Below are positions 31,161 to 42,726 of a DNA stretch of 64,000 nucleotides, one piece after another. The position numbers and the translations under genes were made by a program. How positions within the stretch are numbered: the first letter of the stretch is position 1; every line of letters begins with the position of its first letter. Below the pieces are notes generated by a model, which worked only from the letters and a program-made list of their open reading frames with translations, ran no database searches and was not told the DNA's origin. This DNA is from Zygnema cylindricum (lineage: Eukaryota; Streptophyta; Zygnematophyceae; Zygnematales; Zygnemataceae), in assembly GCA_037447655.1 (NCBI GenBank), contig JBBHKE010001112.1:62001-126000 (forward strand), written 5' to 3'.

Positions 31161-32360
31161 CGTCGACGTCACTAATTCTAAATCTTTCTGCTATGGTTTC
31201 CCGATTTTGGTTTTTTGTACTTTCTTACTCTACTTGCCATCAAAACAAGCCCAAAGACATTTAAAAGTAATACTTTTTAGAGATTTTTCATTTGATACCA
31301 TTATTGCCTTTTTCCATTCGAAGGATTTTGAGATAGAGGCGATAGTGGGGGAGGGAGAGAGAAAGAGGTGCCCTCATAGACTTTGCTTTTGTAGAATGGC
31401 ATCCGTTGCTCGAGACTCATTCACGGCCCCTGCACGGAAAAGAATTCCGTACACGCTAAAAATGGAGAGTGGTTTTCTTTTTTTGGTACTGCAAACAAAA
31501 ATTAATAACCTTCGACGCGTGCGACAACGTCTTCCTATTCGTTCACATCACGAAACTTTGGTTAAAATCACCTCGCGAGGTGATTTGGTTAGAAGTTTGA
31601 ATATAAGCCAGAGGAACGCAAAAGTGGGTCAAAACTCCGTAAACGACGGATGGCAATACATTTGAAGTTTCAAGTTGACAAATCCCTAAACGACAGATGG
31701 CAATACATTTGAATTTTCAAGTTGACGCAAATTGTACTGTGGTAATTTCAATATTTTGGTACGGCTGCAGATTTTCTCGTTGCTATCATGCACGATTATA
31801 TTTATTGCCTATGGAGGATTTTCGACCATATTACTATTTCATTGGATGTGCCCTTTTGCCATCTTTGGATCATGTTGGAGTTGCCTTCCACTTAGTCAAT
31901 TTGTGTCTTGTTTGGAAACAATGATACTTGGGGCTTTGTGATTGCAATAGTCATTGGGATTTTAAAGGCGGGAGTTGGACGGATCCCTGATTTGGAGGGA
32001 TCCGCGGGGTTTCGGGACCTTTGGAGTCTAATCACAGGATTTTTTCTGTGGCCTCAGTTTGCTCCTCTGGGTGGGTCAAAACCCTAATTCAGTTAGCATT
32101 CGGGGACGCTTGAATGTTACTTATTTTGTGCTTAATTCTTTGTAATATGTTTATGTATTGTGGTGAATGGCTTCTGTTTGAGTACGGTAGGAGGCAATAT
32201 TGTTAAGTCTGCAAAGATCACTGTCATAAATATTGTGGCAGTCTAAATTATTTCCATTTTGATTTGATTTGTTAATTCCCAGGATTAGGGTTATGGTTGA
32301 CTCTCTTTTGTTAAAAGTTGTTAGCATAGCCCACTGAGCTTAATGATATTAAAGCTCGAG
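31161..32360 (+). other. Anonymous DNA
   Basis: The open frame 31207-31665 has no recognisable domain and mixed composition. A short duplicate of AACGACGGATGGCAATACATTTGAA lies at about 31642-31712. Near 32190 the sequence GGCAATATTGTTAAGTCTGCAAAG resembles the tail of the G1 LTR, so an old gypsy LTR relic is possible. Confidence 0.4.
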
Positions 32361-32429
32361 GTTGGTGTTATTTGTCGCCAAATTTATATATTATTATTTT
32401 TGTATGAAGCATCATTGCCATGGGCTCGA

Positions 32430-32880
32430 CATAGGGAAGAAGAAAAGAAGTGGGAGAATGGAAAAAAAAGACAAGAGGAGGAAAAAGGATAGGAGAGAAA
32501 GAAGGGAGGGGAAAGGTGATAGAAAGGGAGAACAAGCGGAGAGCAAATGGGAGAGGGAGAGAGGGAGGAGAGGGAGAGTGGGAAGGAAAGGGTGATCGAG
32601 AGGGCAAGGGAGAAAAAGAAAGAGGTTGAGTTATGGGGATTTGTATAGGGAGAGAGAGTGAACGTGAAAGACATAAAGAGAAAGAGAGATATATGTATGG
32701 TAGACAAGATTTTCCCATCTCTTTCTTTCTATTAGCAAAAAAGAGAAAAAACGTGTGGGAAAGAGTAAGAACTAGTTCTACCGATCGTCTTTTGTTTAAT
32801 ATTTTTTTAAGAAAACATGGGAAAGAGGGCATTTAAAGACCAGCTGTCATCCTCTTTCCCTCTCCCCCCCCCCCCCCTCC
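32430..32880 (+). repeat. Purine-rich low-complexity tract and C14 run
   Basis: 32445-32700 is nearly all A and G, with AGGGAGAG-type runs. A C14 homopolymer lies at 32864-32877. The long frames on either strand reflect composition bias only. Confidence 0.8.
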
Positions 32881-34200
32881 AATCCATAAAAGTAGAAGAA
32901 GTTGACACCATGAAAGACAACAGACAAAGAAAGCCAAAAGAAAGGAAAAGACCGAACGATTGACAAGAGGAAAGTAGAGAATCTATCTTAGTCCTTAGTG
33001 TTTCCATTACGTGAATGACGTAATACATACAAAGGTGAGCCCGTCACTTTAAGAACGAGAATCTAACGAATCATTTCTATGGGAATAAAGGAAACCGAAT
33101 CCAGAAACGCGCTAGCTAAAATCCAAATGAACAAGACATGAAAGCACATGAAATCTACGACTACACGGACGACACACAAGCACGATTTTGTATGAAATGT
33201 GAAGTATGATGTAAAAGACACAAATTATAGTGCATACCGCTAAGGTCAACACACTTCCTTAATCTAAGAGAACTTAATCTAGGAAATCAACAATCTGGTC
33301 GCTAGTAGGATTGAAGTTGAATTTGTAGACAAATGTGCTTAGTCTGGTGGTGATGTCATCAATTGTTCGTAAGAGCCAGAGCGTCCTGAGAGTAAGTGAT
33401 CAGCTGGATAGAGGAAGGAGGAGGGAGAGAAAATGAGTGAAAATGGAGCATGAAGGTATGGTAGGCGGCAATCCCACCCACCATTTGTATGTCTCCGGTA
33501 TAAATCAATAATGGCAATGCTATTATCAAGGGCAAGAACCCATTAAGTTATAAAAATCGGTAAGTTGCTACACTTTTCAAACCCACTGGTAGCGTTCAGT
33601 CGATTAAATTATAAGGAATGAGGAGTTCATCTCTCTCTTCAATCCCTGCACCGGTGTTAGCGATGTTAACTTCAACTTACATGATTGCTACTATAGTTTC
33701 GCCTTCTTTTCAATTGTTGAAAGATGAATAGAGTTTATAAAGCTAGCCTTGTGTGGAACTTCATATGTAGCGGTAATTTAAGTGAGAAGCGGTTGAACGT
33801 TTTTTGTTTCGGGATCGAGTAAACTTGAACCTATAGTTATTTAAATGACAGGTGCAGAGATACTTAATTGAGCCAACCTCTTGCAAAACTTTCCTAAACC
33901 TCGCTAATACATGTGAATGGAAAGTATTGAAAGAGTTTAAAAGACGTTACCAGTGTTAATCGAAAGTTTATTACCATTTCCCATTCATAAGTCTTCACGG
34001 TATTAGCTCACAAGACCTTTCCTATAACAATAAAAATTGATACATTGTTTACAGATGTAACGTGTTTTACCATATCTTCATGATTTTTTCCAAATATGTA
34101 GGAATGTATACTTCTTGTCCAACCTAAATCGCCAATCATAAGTTATAATTTACATTTACCAAGAAACACTGGGAGTAACTAGGAGGTAGCAAAATAAAGT
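32881..34200 (+). other. Anonymous DNA
   Basis: No coding, RNA or repeat signal could be recognised over this stretch. Confidence 0.5.
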
Positions 34201-34204
34201 TATT

Positions 34205-34510
34205 AGATATCCGATATGATTGACCACCTTGTGTCTGAAGTAAGTGAAATTATGTGGTCTCCATTAACCCACAGAATGAGCAGCCTATGTAAAGCCTCTA
34301 GGATAATATTTGACCCTTTCACTTTCCCACTGTATAAGTGCCTCCTAAGCACGAAAATATTTAGACCACCCTCACCCCTGTGAGGATAAGACTCCCCTGA
34401 GTTAAACGCAAAAAAAATCACTAAATTTGCTCCCCTGAGCAGTAAGTTATGGCTGGCCAAAGATGGCATATAAATACAAAAGGTCACTTGGAGAGAGGCG
34501 CCTCAAACAC
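34205..34510 (-). repeat. Copia LTR fragment, minus, facing Copia F
   Basis: It matches the 3' half of other copia LTRs on the minus strand (AGGCTTTACATAGG..., and hairpins AACTC-AGGG-GAGTC and CCTCAC-AGGG-GTGAGG at about 34372-34405). A TATA-like site lies at about 34470. It is head to head with the truncated Copia F LTR at 34708. Confidence 0.8.
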
Positions 34511-34707
34511 GCTAAGTGTTGTTTTTGAAAACTTAGTTTCGTGCGTACGGAGCGTTTCGTGCGTGCGCGTGTTCGCGTGGGTGCGCATTTACGCGATGTA
34601 GTGTGGAGGTTCGAATTGATTTGCGGATTGGGGGAGTAAATGTACGAAGAAAATTAAATGTACGTGAAGGACTAATTGAGTGGCGCGGAATGCGCAATGT
34701 AAATGGA

Positions 34708-35284
34708 CATTTGATTTGAACGGCTGGGAATTAAAGCTGACTTAGATCAGACGGCTCACATCATTGCTGAGATCATGGAATGACCGCTTTCGCGGTTTGC
34801 GGATGTAACATAACCTAGCGACATGTGGCAATATGTCATTGGGAAGCCGGAATTCCGGGGAGCGTGAGGACAAGTCCGGAGGAGACAGGCGTCCACTCCA
34901 TGGCCTTGTTGTACACAGGCCGTACAGAAAGTACATCGGTCATGGTACTTTTCTGTACTATACAGTCTTTTGATTGGTCCCGTACTTCAGTAGATAGGGG
35001 TTGTGAGAGGGTTTGGGACTTAGTGGATTGAGGAGGTAGCCGCCTCTCTCCCAACAAGCTTGTATAAATATTGGCATCTATGCCGCTTGATAATTAATCG
35101 CCTGGTAAGGCGTTTTCAGTGATTCTTTTTGCTGTGGACTCAGGGGAGTCTAGATTGCACAGGGGTGCAGTCAGGTTGTCTATTTATTTGCTAGGGTGGC
35201 AGTTGCTCTCGTTGAAAGTGGGTTAGTCAAAAATTATTTAGAGGCTTCCTCATTCTTGGTCCAAATGGAGGACATAGAATTGCA
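34708..35284 (+). repeat. Copia F 5' LTR, 5'-truncated
   Basis: It corresponds to 40061-40635. It contains the TATA-like TTGTATAAATATT (about 35063) and the hairpins GACTC-AGGG-GAGTC and TGCAC-AGGG-GTGCA (about 35138-35172). It ends at TTGCA. The gag ATG at 35265 lies in the LTR (MEDIELQ). Confidence 0.9.
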
Positions 35285-36348
35285 GGTTACCACCCTCTAG
35301 GGTACCCATATTGAACGGATCTAGATTCATTTACTGAGAAGCTATGATGACAAGGGCATTATGTGATAAACGATAGAGGGGTATTTTTAGTGGACAAGTG
35401 AAATGTCCACCTCAAGGAACTCCACCAAGGTTTGGAGGAGTGAGGTTTTCTGCAGCAGAATTTGCTCCAACGGAGGAGACAGATGATGGGGACAACAGTG
35501 TGTCCGAAAAAGGGAAAGGAAAGGAGACACCTCTCACTCCTATTTTCATGGCACCCGGAGCGGTGGCCGTGAAGACCGAGGAAAACGACATTCAGATGTG
35601 GGAGTACACCAACATGAATGCAAGGCACTTCATTTTGAGGCACCTCACTCAAGCGTTATCAACTTCTCACCTTCAAATATTTAAGGCTGAGGAGCTGTGG
35701 ATCACCTTAGTGGAGATCTATAGAGCTGGAACCATTCAAGAGCTTCAACTGGCTGAGCAAAGGCTGATCAGTTACACTTTCAAAGGAGGAAAGATGTTGG
35801 ACTATTGCACCGATCTCTCTTTTCTATACATGGAGATGGAGAGTGGCGGATGGACAGGCACTATGAAGATAAAAGTTTACACTCTCATCATGAAGTTGCC
35901 GGAGGAGTATGAAAATATTGTGTATCGAGTGCAACAAATGGATGATAGTGCTTGGAAGTGGAGCACCGTGGTTTGAATGATACTTGTACAGGAAGACACT
36001 ATTGAGATCTGAAGAGGAGGAAAGAGCGTGCAAGATATAGTTGTCGGAACTGACCGGTGGAGGAAGGATCCGAAGAAGCCGTACCACAGCTTTAAAGGGG
36101 AAAATGATCAACTAGGAGAACCGAGGACTCCAAAGGGCCTTTGTCATTTCTGCAAAAAGCAGGGGCACTTCATAGCTGATTGCATCAAGTTATCAGAGTT
36201 GAGGCTCCAAGAAAATCGTAGAAGTGGTTCTTCCGGAGGGAAGAAGAAAGTACTTGTGGTCACACGAGTGCAAGGAGAGATCGAGGAGGACGAGTCCTCC
36301 GAGGAGGAGGATGGGGAGCTTCTTCTTGACGAGAATCTAGAGGAATAG
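35265..36348 (+). pseudogene. Copia F gag with zinc knuckle
   Basis: The start codon is in the LTR. The frame crosses the junction into a decayed primer site (GGTTACCACC against GGTTATGGGC in Copia A). Open frames 35398-35976 and 36028-36348 give RHFILRHLTQALSTSHLQ, YRAGTIQELQLAEQRL, GGKMLDYCTDLSFLYME, MKLPEEYENIV and the knuckle CHFCKKQGHFIADC (about residue 33 of the second frame). An acidic tail (EEDESSEEEDGELLLDE) follows. Confidence 0.88.
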
Positions 36349-37490
36349 GAGATCCCTCAAAAACAGAAGTGTGCCCTTGGAGCCATTTGGGAAGCACCAG
36401 AGGAGGGATGGATCATCGACTTAGGTGCATCCATGCATATGTGTCGTGACAAGCACCTATTCACTGAGATAAGAAAGATCCCTACGGTTGAAATAGAGTA
36501 TGGGGATGGGAGAGTAGTTACCACAGATCTAGTGGGATCTGTAGATCTGAAAGTCTTAGTGGAGGATAAGACCTCTATTCTCACCTTCTCAAATGTGCTC
36601 TACATTCCTCATTTGAGTAAGAATCTTGTGTCTACTTCTGTATTAGATGACAAAGATTTTGATACCTTCACTAGAAATGGAGTCTTTACAGCTAAGTATG
36701 GAGATGAAGTCTACTTCAGAGCTGATAAGGGTAGCCAAGGAATGTTTAGGCTTAACTTGAGTAATGAAAAGAAGAGTGCTTACTATGGTGGTGTTCCGAG
36801 CTTGATGATCTCGCATATGCGTTTCGGACATGTGCATTTTGATAGACTGAGAGAAATGAAGAAGCTGGGTGTAGTTGAGGGCATTCAGTTTGGGGATAAT
36901 GAGATGATGGATGATTGTAGTGGTTGTGCCGAATGTAAGGCCCACAGACTTCCCTTTCCCAAAATTGCCACATATAGAGGTGAGAAAGTACTAGATCTAG
37001 TCCACACATATATCTGGGGACCAACAAGGGTGCCTTCGGTTGGAGGAAAGAGGTATGTGTTGACAAATACCGATGATTGGTCTAGATATTCCAGAGTCTA
37101 CTTCCTAAAAACAAAGTCTGAAACACCAAAATACTTTAAAGAACACAAAGCTTGGAGTGAGAAGTTGCACAGAACCACCATTAAGAGAATAAGGAGTGAT
37201 AATGGGGGAGAGTACACCTCTAACCAGTTTGAGGATTATTTGAGAGATGAGGGAGTTCAGCATCAGAAAACTGTACCAAATAATCCAGAACAAAATGGGG
37301 TAGCTGAGAGATTAAACTCAACTTTGGGAGATAGTGTGTGTTGCATGTTGGCAGATAAGAAAATAGGAATAAGATTTTGGGATGTGGCCATGAACTTTGC
37401 TAACTACATTAAAATAGAGTCCTCACCAGAGTTGTTTAAGGAATGACCCCTTATGAGAGATGGGTTTGAAAGAAACCGAATGTTTCCCAC
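36349..37490 (+). pseudogene. Copia F protease and integrase
   Basis: The protease motif reads WIIDLGASMHMCRDKHLF: the Ser of Asp-Ser-Gly is Leu (TCA to TTA). A 337-residue frame (36433-37446) continues with the GAG-pre-integrase zinc region MRFGHVHFDRL...CSGCAECKAHRL and the integrase core. The first catalytic Asp is replaced by Tyr (HTYIWGP). The second (IRSDNGGEY) and third (PEQNGVAERLN) are intact. A short deletion at about 37412 shifts the frame. Both enzymes are predicted inactive. Confidence 0.9.
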
Positions 37491-38102
37491 TTGAAAGTAT
37501 TCGGTAGGTCAGTTTACAGTCTTGACACAGATAAGAAAAACTGGAAACTAGATGCTAAAGGGAAACCGGGTTATTTTGTGGGATATGATGATGATGTCAA
37601 GGGTTATAGAGTCTATGACTTAGCTAAACAAGATATCATTCTGGTAAAGTATCTAGTTGTCATGGATGAATGGAAGTCTGTTGATCCCTTCAAATACACT
37701 AAGAAAATCAGCATCAACTTTGAGTCCGAGAGTGAAGGGGACTTAGATCTTCCCAAAAGGGACACTAGTGAAAACATGATTGCAGATCCAGGGGAGATAA
37801 AAGAAGGGGGAGATATACCAGAATCTCCTCATATTCCTACACCCTTTGAGGAGAGAGAGGAAGAGGAGTCAGAACTGTTTCCTATGGATAGGGGAGGTGA
37901 TGAGACAGTTCGGAGGAATCTAAGACTTCCCTCCATTCCAGCTTCGGACATTGAGGGAGGACGTAGGAGCAGCAAAAGACTTCAAGAAAAACAAGCTGCT
38001 TGCAAGGTAACAAAGCTTTCTCTTCAAGGTGAGCCTCGGTCATACTCGGAGGCAATGGGCAATCCGGAGAGAGAAAGGTGGGTCAGAGCCATAAATGATT
38101 AG
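37491..38102 (+). pseudogene. Copia F integrase C-terminus and linker
   Basis: It starts with MKVFGRSVYSLDTDKKNWKLDAKGKPGYFVGYDDDVKGYRVYD, then an acidic Glu/Asp/Pro-rich linker and RRSSKRLQEKQAACKVTKLS. It ends at a TAG just before the RT frame and in phase with it (38103 follows directly). The equivalent linker in Copia B is fused openly to RT. Confidence 0.85.
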
Positions 38103-39000
38103 ATGGCTTCAATCATGGAGGCAAATACTTGGGAGCTGGTGAACCGTCCACCAGATAGAAAACCCATTGGGTGTAAATGGGTATTTAAACTGAAACTGAA
38201 TCCAGATAACACCATTGAGAGATTTAAGGCTCGGCTGGAGGCAAAAGGGTTCACTCAAAAAGAGGGGATAGATTATGAGGAGACGTTTGCTCCGGTAGTG
38301 CAATTCCCATCTATAAGGACTCTTTTTAGTCTAGCAGCAGCGAAAGACATGGAAATTCACCAGATGGATATCAAAACCGCCTTCCTCAACAGTGAACTAG
38401 AGGAAAAAATCTTCATGCGGCAACCAGAAGGTTTTGTAGAGGAAGGAGAGGAAAGCAAAGTCTGCAGACTTATAAAGTCCTTATATGGACTAAAGCAGGC
38501 CCTTAGACAATGGAATAAGAAACTAGATGAGTTTCTTACCAGTCTAGGGTATATTCGGATCAGTTCTGACCATTCTATTTATATGTTTGAGGATGAGAAT
38601 GGTGTGATATTTATTCCAATTTATCTGGATGATTTGCTGGTATTGAGTAAGTCTATGGAGAAGATAAATAGGTTAAAGAAAGATCTGGGAAGTAGATTTG
38701 ACATGAAGGATTTAGGAGGGCTAAATATATTTTGGGAATTCAAATGGAAAGAAATAGGGCGAAGAGGATCATCAAACTTATACATAAAGGGGCTATAGGA
38801 AATATGTTGGAGAAATTCCTGATGGAGAATGCAAACACTTGTACCACTCCCATGGACTTGAAGAAAGTAAGTGATGGAAGTGTAGAAGGAGGAGTGATAA
38901 TGTTAGATGATCAGATGAGTCCTGAAGAGAGGCAGTTTATAAAGTCTATTCCCTACAGACAGGTTGTAGGAAGTTTGATTTACTTTATGAATTGTACTAG
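38103..39000 (+). pseudogene. Copia F reverse transcriptase
   Basis: [81 protein letters not shown] and the catalytic PIYLDDLLVLS (YLDD variant, both Asp present). A frameshift near 38720 moves the end into 38732-39085 (GAIGNMLEKF, then MSPEERQFIKSIPYRQVVGSLIYFMN). Confidence 0.92.
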
Positions 39001-39622
39001 GCCTGACATAGCTACAGTAGTTGGAGTCCTCAGTAGGAGTCTTAACAATCCTAGAAAGAGAGATGGGAGGCAGCCAAGAGAGTAATGAGATATCTGGTGG
39101 GAACTAGGGATCTATGGTTGCATTTGGGAGGGGAGCACACTGACATCACTACTTGGAGTGATGCTAGTTATGGTGATGCACCTATGAGAAGATGCACTTC
39201 TGGGTATGTATTGTATGTGGGGGAAAGTGCTTGTTGTTGGAGCAGTAAGCAACAAAAGGTTGTTGCACAGTCCACTATGGAGGCTGAGTACATGGCCTCT
39301 TGTTCTGTTGTGAAAGAGCTGATGTGGGTGAAGTCCTTGTTGCAAGAATTGGGGTACATGAAGGAGGGCGTACATGAATTGTTTTGTGACAATCAGGCTG
39401 CAATTGCAATTGCAGGCAATCCAAAACACCATTTCAAAAGCTAAGCATATGGATATAAGATTGAGCTTTGTGAGGACAAAAGTGGAAAATAAAATTGTGA
39501 ATTTGGTGTATAGGAGTGATGTGGAAATGGTGGCTGATATGATGACAAAGCCTGTGCCGTCTCCCAAGCTAAAGTATTGTAGAGAAAAATGTGGATTAAA
39601 AGAGAAATTAAAATTAGACTAG
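39001..39622 (+). pseudogene. Copia F RNase H
   Basis: The frame 39085-39444 carries WSDASYGDAPMRRCTSGYV, SSKQQKVVAQSTMEAEYMAS (Gln present as CAG here) and LFCDNQAAIAIAGNPKHHF. A one-base insertion in an A run at about 39438 shifts to 39374-39622 (KHMDIRLSFVRTKVENKIV, DMMTKPVPSPKLKYCREKCGLKEKLKLD). The C-terminal end is directly followed by the polypurine tract. Confidence 0.92.
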
Positions 39623-39635
39623 AAAATAAGGGGAG
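39623..39635 (+). other. Copia F polypurine tract
   Basis: AAAATAAGGGGAG lies directly before the LTR start TGTTGAAATC. The same tract occurs next to Copia B, C and D LTRs. Confidence 0.88.
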
Positions 39636-40635
39636 TGTTGAAATCACTGATTTAGGGGAGGTATTTCTTAGGTATCAATTAAACAAATAAGAAGGAAAAG
39701 AAAAGCAAAAGGCAGCTTGCCTCCACCTTCTCTTTCTGACCCCCATACTTGTTGTAGTCACTGAAAGAGAGAGAGGGCGGTGGAGCCATGGCTTCCTTAG
39801 CTCCATAGGCAGGGCTTAAGAGTGACCTAAGTCACTCTCAACCAAAAAGGTTGAGTCCGATAGGACTCAAACCTCCGACCGGTAGGGCGAGGCATAGCCG
39901 TCAACCCTTACCAGGCTGTCGTAGTAGTCAGTTAGGATACATAGGCTTCGATAATTATTTAAACAATAGATAGACGACTAATCCGATTAACGGAATTACA
40001 AATAGGATACATAGAAACTAGTTGGGAAATTAAGTGCGCACGAATCAAATGTACAGCACATTTGATTTGAACGGCTGGGAATTAAAGCTGACTTAGATCA
40101 GACGGCTCACATCATTGCCGAGATCATGGAATGACCGCTTTCGCGGTTTGCGGATGTAACATAACCTAGCGACATGTGGCAATATGTCATTGGGAAGCCG
40201 GAATTCCGGGGAGCGTGAGGACAAGTCCGGAGGAGACAGGCGTCCACTCCATGGCCTTGTTGTACACAGGCCGTACAGAAAGTACATCGGTCATGGTACT
40301 TTTCTGTACTATACAATCTTTTGATTGGTCCCGTACTTCAGTAGATAGGGGTTGTGAGAGGGTTTGGGACTTAGTGGATTGAGGAGGTAGCCGCCTCTCT
40401 CCCAACAAGCTTGTATAAATATTGGCATCTATGCTGCTTGATAATTAATCGCCTGGTAAGGCGTTTTCAGTGATTTTTTTTGCTGTGGACTTAGGGGAGT
40501 CTAGACTACATAGGGGTGCAGTCACGTTATCTATTTATCTGCTAGGGTAGCAGTTGCTCTCGTTGAAAGTGGGTTAGTCAAAAACTACCTAGAGGCTTCC
40601 TCATTCTTGGTCCAAATGGAGGACACAGAATTGCA
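39636..40635 (+). repeat. Copia F 3' LTR
   Basis: 1000 bp, TGTTGAAATC...GAATTGCA. It holds the antisense tRNA-like module (39843-39925), TATA-like site at about 40417, the hairpins (GACTT-AGGG-GAGTC at about 40486, second stem partly broken) and an ATG near the end. Open frames 40093-40408 are in LTR and are not genes. Confidence 0.93.
39843..39925 (-). other. tRNA-like module antisense to Copia F LTR
   Basis: On the minus strand: TGGTAAGG D-arm-like part, then GGTTTGAGTCC (39873-39863), one change from the B-box consensus GGTTCGANTCC, then TTTTT (39848-39844). Confidence 0.5.
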
Positions 40636-40800
40636 CATGACAATGTTGGGAGGAACGAGCTTAAGGCTTTGTATGGGAAACATTCACGTAATCACAGGGA
40701 TCCTTCCACCACAAGATTAACATGACACTGTTGGGAGGAACGAGCATAGGGCTTTGTATGGGAAAAATTCACGTAATCACAGGGATCTTAAAGATAGTAA
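40636..40800 (+). repeat. Tandem duplication of about 86 bp
   Basis: Two units start CATGACAATGTTGGGAGGAACGAGC-like at 40636 and 40722, with a few differences. Each ends in ACGTAATCACAGGGATC. This lies in the G2 leader. Confidence 0.8.
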
Positions 40801-40861
40801 TAGAGGAGCTAGGTCGAGAGCAGATGTATCAGAATCATGGAGGAGCTAAGGGAAGGAAAAA

Positions 40862-42726
40862 TTGAAGATGTCTCCGTTGCCACATTCTTATGTTTTGTCT
40901 CCCGTATCCGTTACTTTGGGGAGCGGTTATGGAAAACGAATCCCGATTGTTCTAACAGTTAGGAGGCCTATATTAGATCTTGGGGATCCCTCAACATTCA
41001 ATTTTCCCACATCTTCATCACCTTTTCCCAATTTTGGCAGGGTTTTGTCGAAAGAGGCGATAATTGCTAATAATCTCTCACCCACGGAGGAGGGGGAAAG
41101 TCAAGAGCAAGGAGGGGTAGTTTCGAAATTAGGTGTAGAAGATATACAACCTAATTTACCGGTCCAGATTTCAGAGTTACTCGAGGTAGAGGGAAAAATA
41201 GAAACACCTAGAGAACCACTTTTTAGGGAAGGAGAGGAAGGGGACCGAGAGGATGCACGCGTGGTTGCACAACGAGATTGGAGTCTTTTCTCCAACAAAT
41301 CTCCAAGTATTGGAGCTTAGTGGAGGAGGAGTTAGGCGTAGGTGGAACACGGCTAAGAGATGATTTAGTTCCAATTCCATCATTGGTAGTTACTCCGACC
41401 AACAATCCGAAATTAGACTCCATTCATTTTTGATACAGGCCTGCTAGAGCTCCGAAATTAGACTCCATTCATTTTTGATACAGGTCTGCTAGAGCTCTTG
41501 ATCTAGGGGAAGCACCTTCCACACCATTCATTTTTGATACTGGTCTGCTAGAGCTCGTGATTTAGGGGAAGCACCTTTGGAAGAGATCATTGACATAGAT
41601 AAGATTACAACACCTATTCCTTCTCGTTTCGAGCATCTTCTTCTAACTCCTCCTATTGATGTGCTTTTCCCTCCCACTATGCTTTTGGTGGGACATCAAC
41701 GATTTGACTTAACCGGGTTAAATATTTGCCATTCAGGCTAAATTGACCAATGGGGTAGAGAGGGATGTTCCAACGGAGTTAGGAAAGAGTAGGAAGGAAA
41801 AGGATGGGATTTGAGAGGTCAGGAAAATTAGAAGGGAAGTAGGGTAATCGTCAAGGCCAACAACTGATCCATTTGGGGTTGGACGATTTCCTAAGAACAG
41901 ACCACAAGGGATTATAGAGACTGATGATACTATTTATGGATCTGATCCATTGGTATAGGAAAGGACGGGGACGAAAGCAACACCCATTTGATCACCAAAT
42001 GGAACAGACAATCGGAGAGTTAGGCTTTGATTACATCCAAGGGTGATTTTCGATGAGAATTTTCAAAAAATACGAGAAAATTTAGAAATTAGGTTGCAGC
42101 AACTCTCACCCATACCTATAGCTATACCAATTATCACTCCTCAGACAAGAAAAAACCCTTCTCTTTCTCCTCTTTCTCCCTCTAGCTCCTCCACCTTGTC
42201 TTCTATACCATCTTCACCCTTTTCCCTTCTTCCTCCTTTAGGAGGTTTATCCCTCAACCCTACCTTTAACTCCTTTCATTTTCATCCTCCACCTAGTGAT
42301 GAAGAGGAACATTTACACCGACAGGTAGATGGAGGTAACATTATAGATAAATCAATTTCAACTCATTCCACTCCTTCATCACCATCCACCCCTTCTTCAC
42401 CTTCTTCTCTACAATCCTCGTCATTGATCCCTGATTTTTGTAGTTTTTCAGAGCCACCCGATCCTCCTTCACCGATTGGGAGTGTGCCGTCTTTGGGGAA
42501 CCCTATTTCTCATATTTTTGATACCACTAATTTGGAAAATAAAGGATTTCAATTGCCGTTTGAGGACGGTTTCCGCAACGAGATATCTCGAGGTTATTTA
42601 CAGGGGATGCATCAGACATTTATTTTTCTTTGTTTAAACTCTAATGGGAGTCTTTTTATGCCGTTGAAGTTAACAAGTACCGAGGAGGTGTTGTTCCGGC
42701 CGACTTATAGTGGATGTTATTTCTGA
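40862..42726 (+). pseudogene. G2 gag N-terminal region
   Basis: The frames 40862-41320 and 42043-42726 are rich in Pro, Ser and Glu, as in G1. At 41400-41580 a unit of about 50-60 bp (CATTCATTTTTGATACWGG...) is repeated three times. The segment 42540-42726 (RNEISRGY..., then EVLFRPTYSG) leads to the capsid core. The start codon is uncertain. Confidence 0.65.

Larger units (their letters stand above)
34708..40635 (+). mobile_element. Copia F: Ty1/copia retrotransposon, best preserved coding order
   Basis: Left LTR 34708-35284 is truncated by about 425 bp. Right LTR 39636-40635 is complete at 1000 bp. The overlapping LTR parts differ at only a few positions per 100 bp, so this is the youngest copia here by that measure. 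Internal order is gag, CCHC, protease, integrase, RT, RNase H. It is dead through frameshifts, stops and changed catalytic residues in protease and integrase. No target duplication can be tested, since the left edge is lost. Confidence 0.9.

Noticed and set aside
32368-32832. Ser/Leu/Pro-rich open frames on the minus strand
   Set aside because: They mirror a purine-rich low-complexity tract; the frames exist only because of base composition.
42043-42726. Ser/Pro-rich frame as a host cell-wall protein
   Set aside because: Its position, composition and downstream capsid and zinc-knuckle sequences match the gag of G1.
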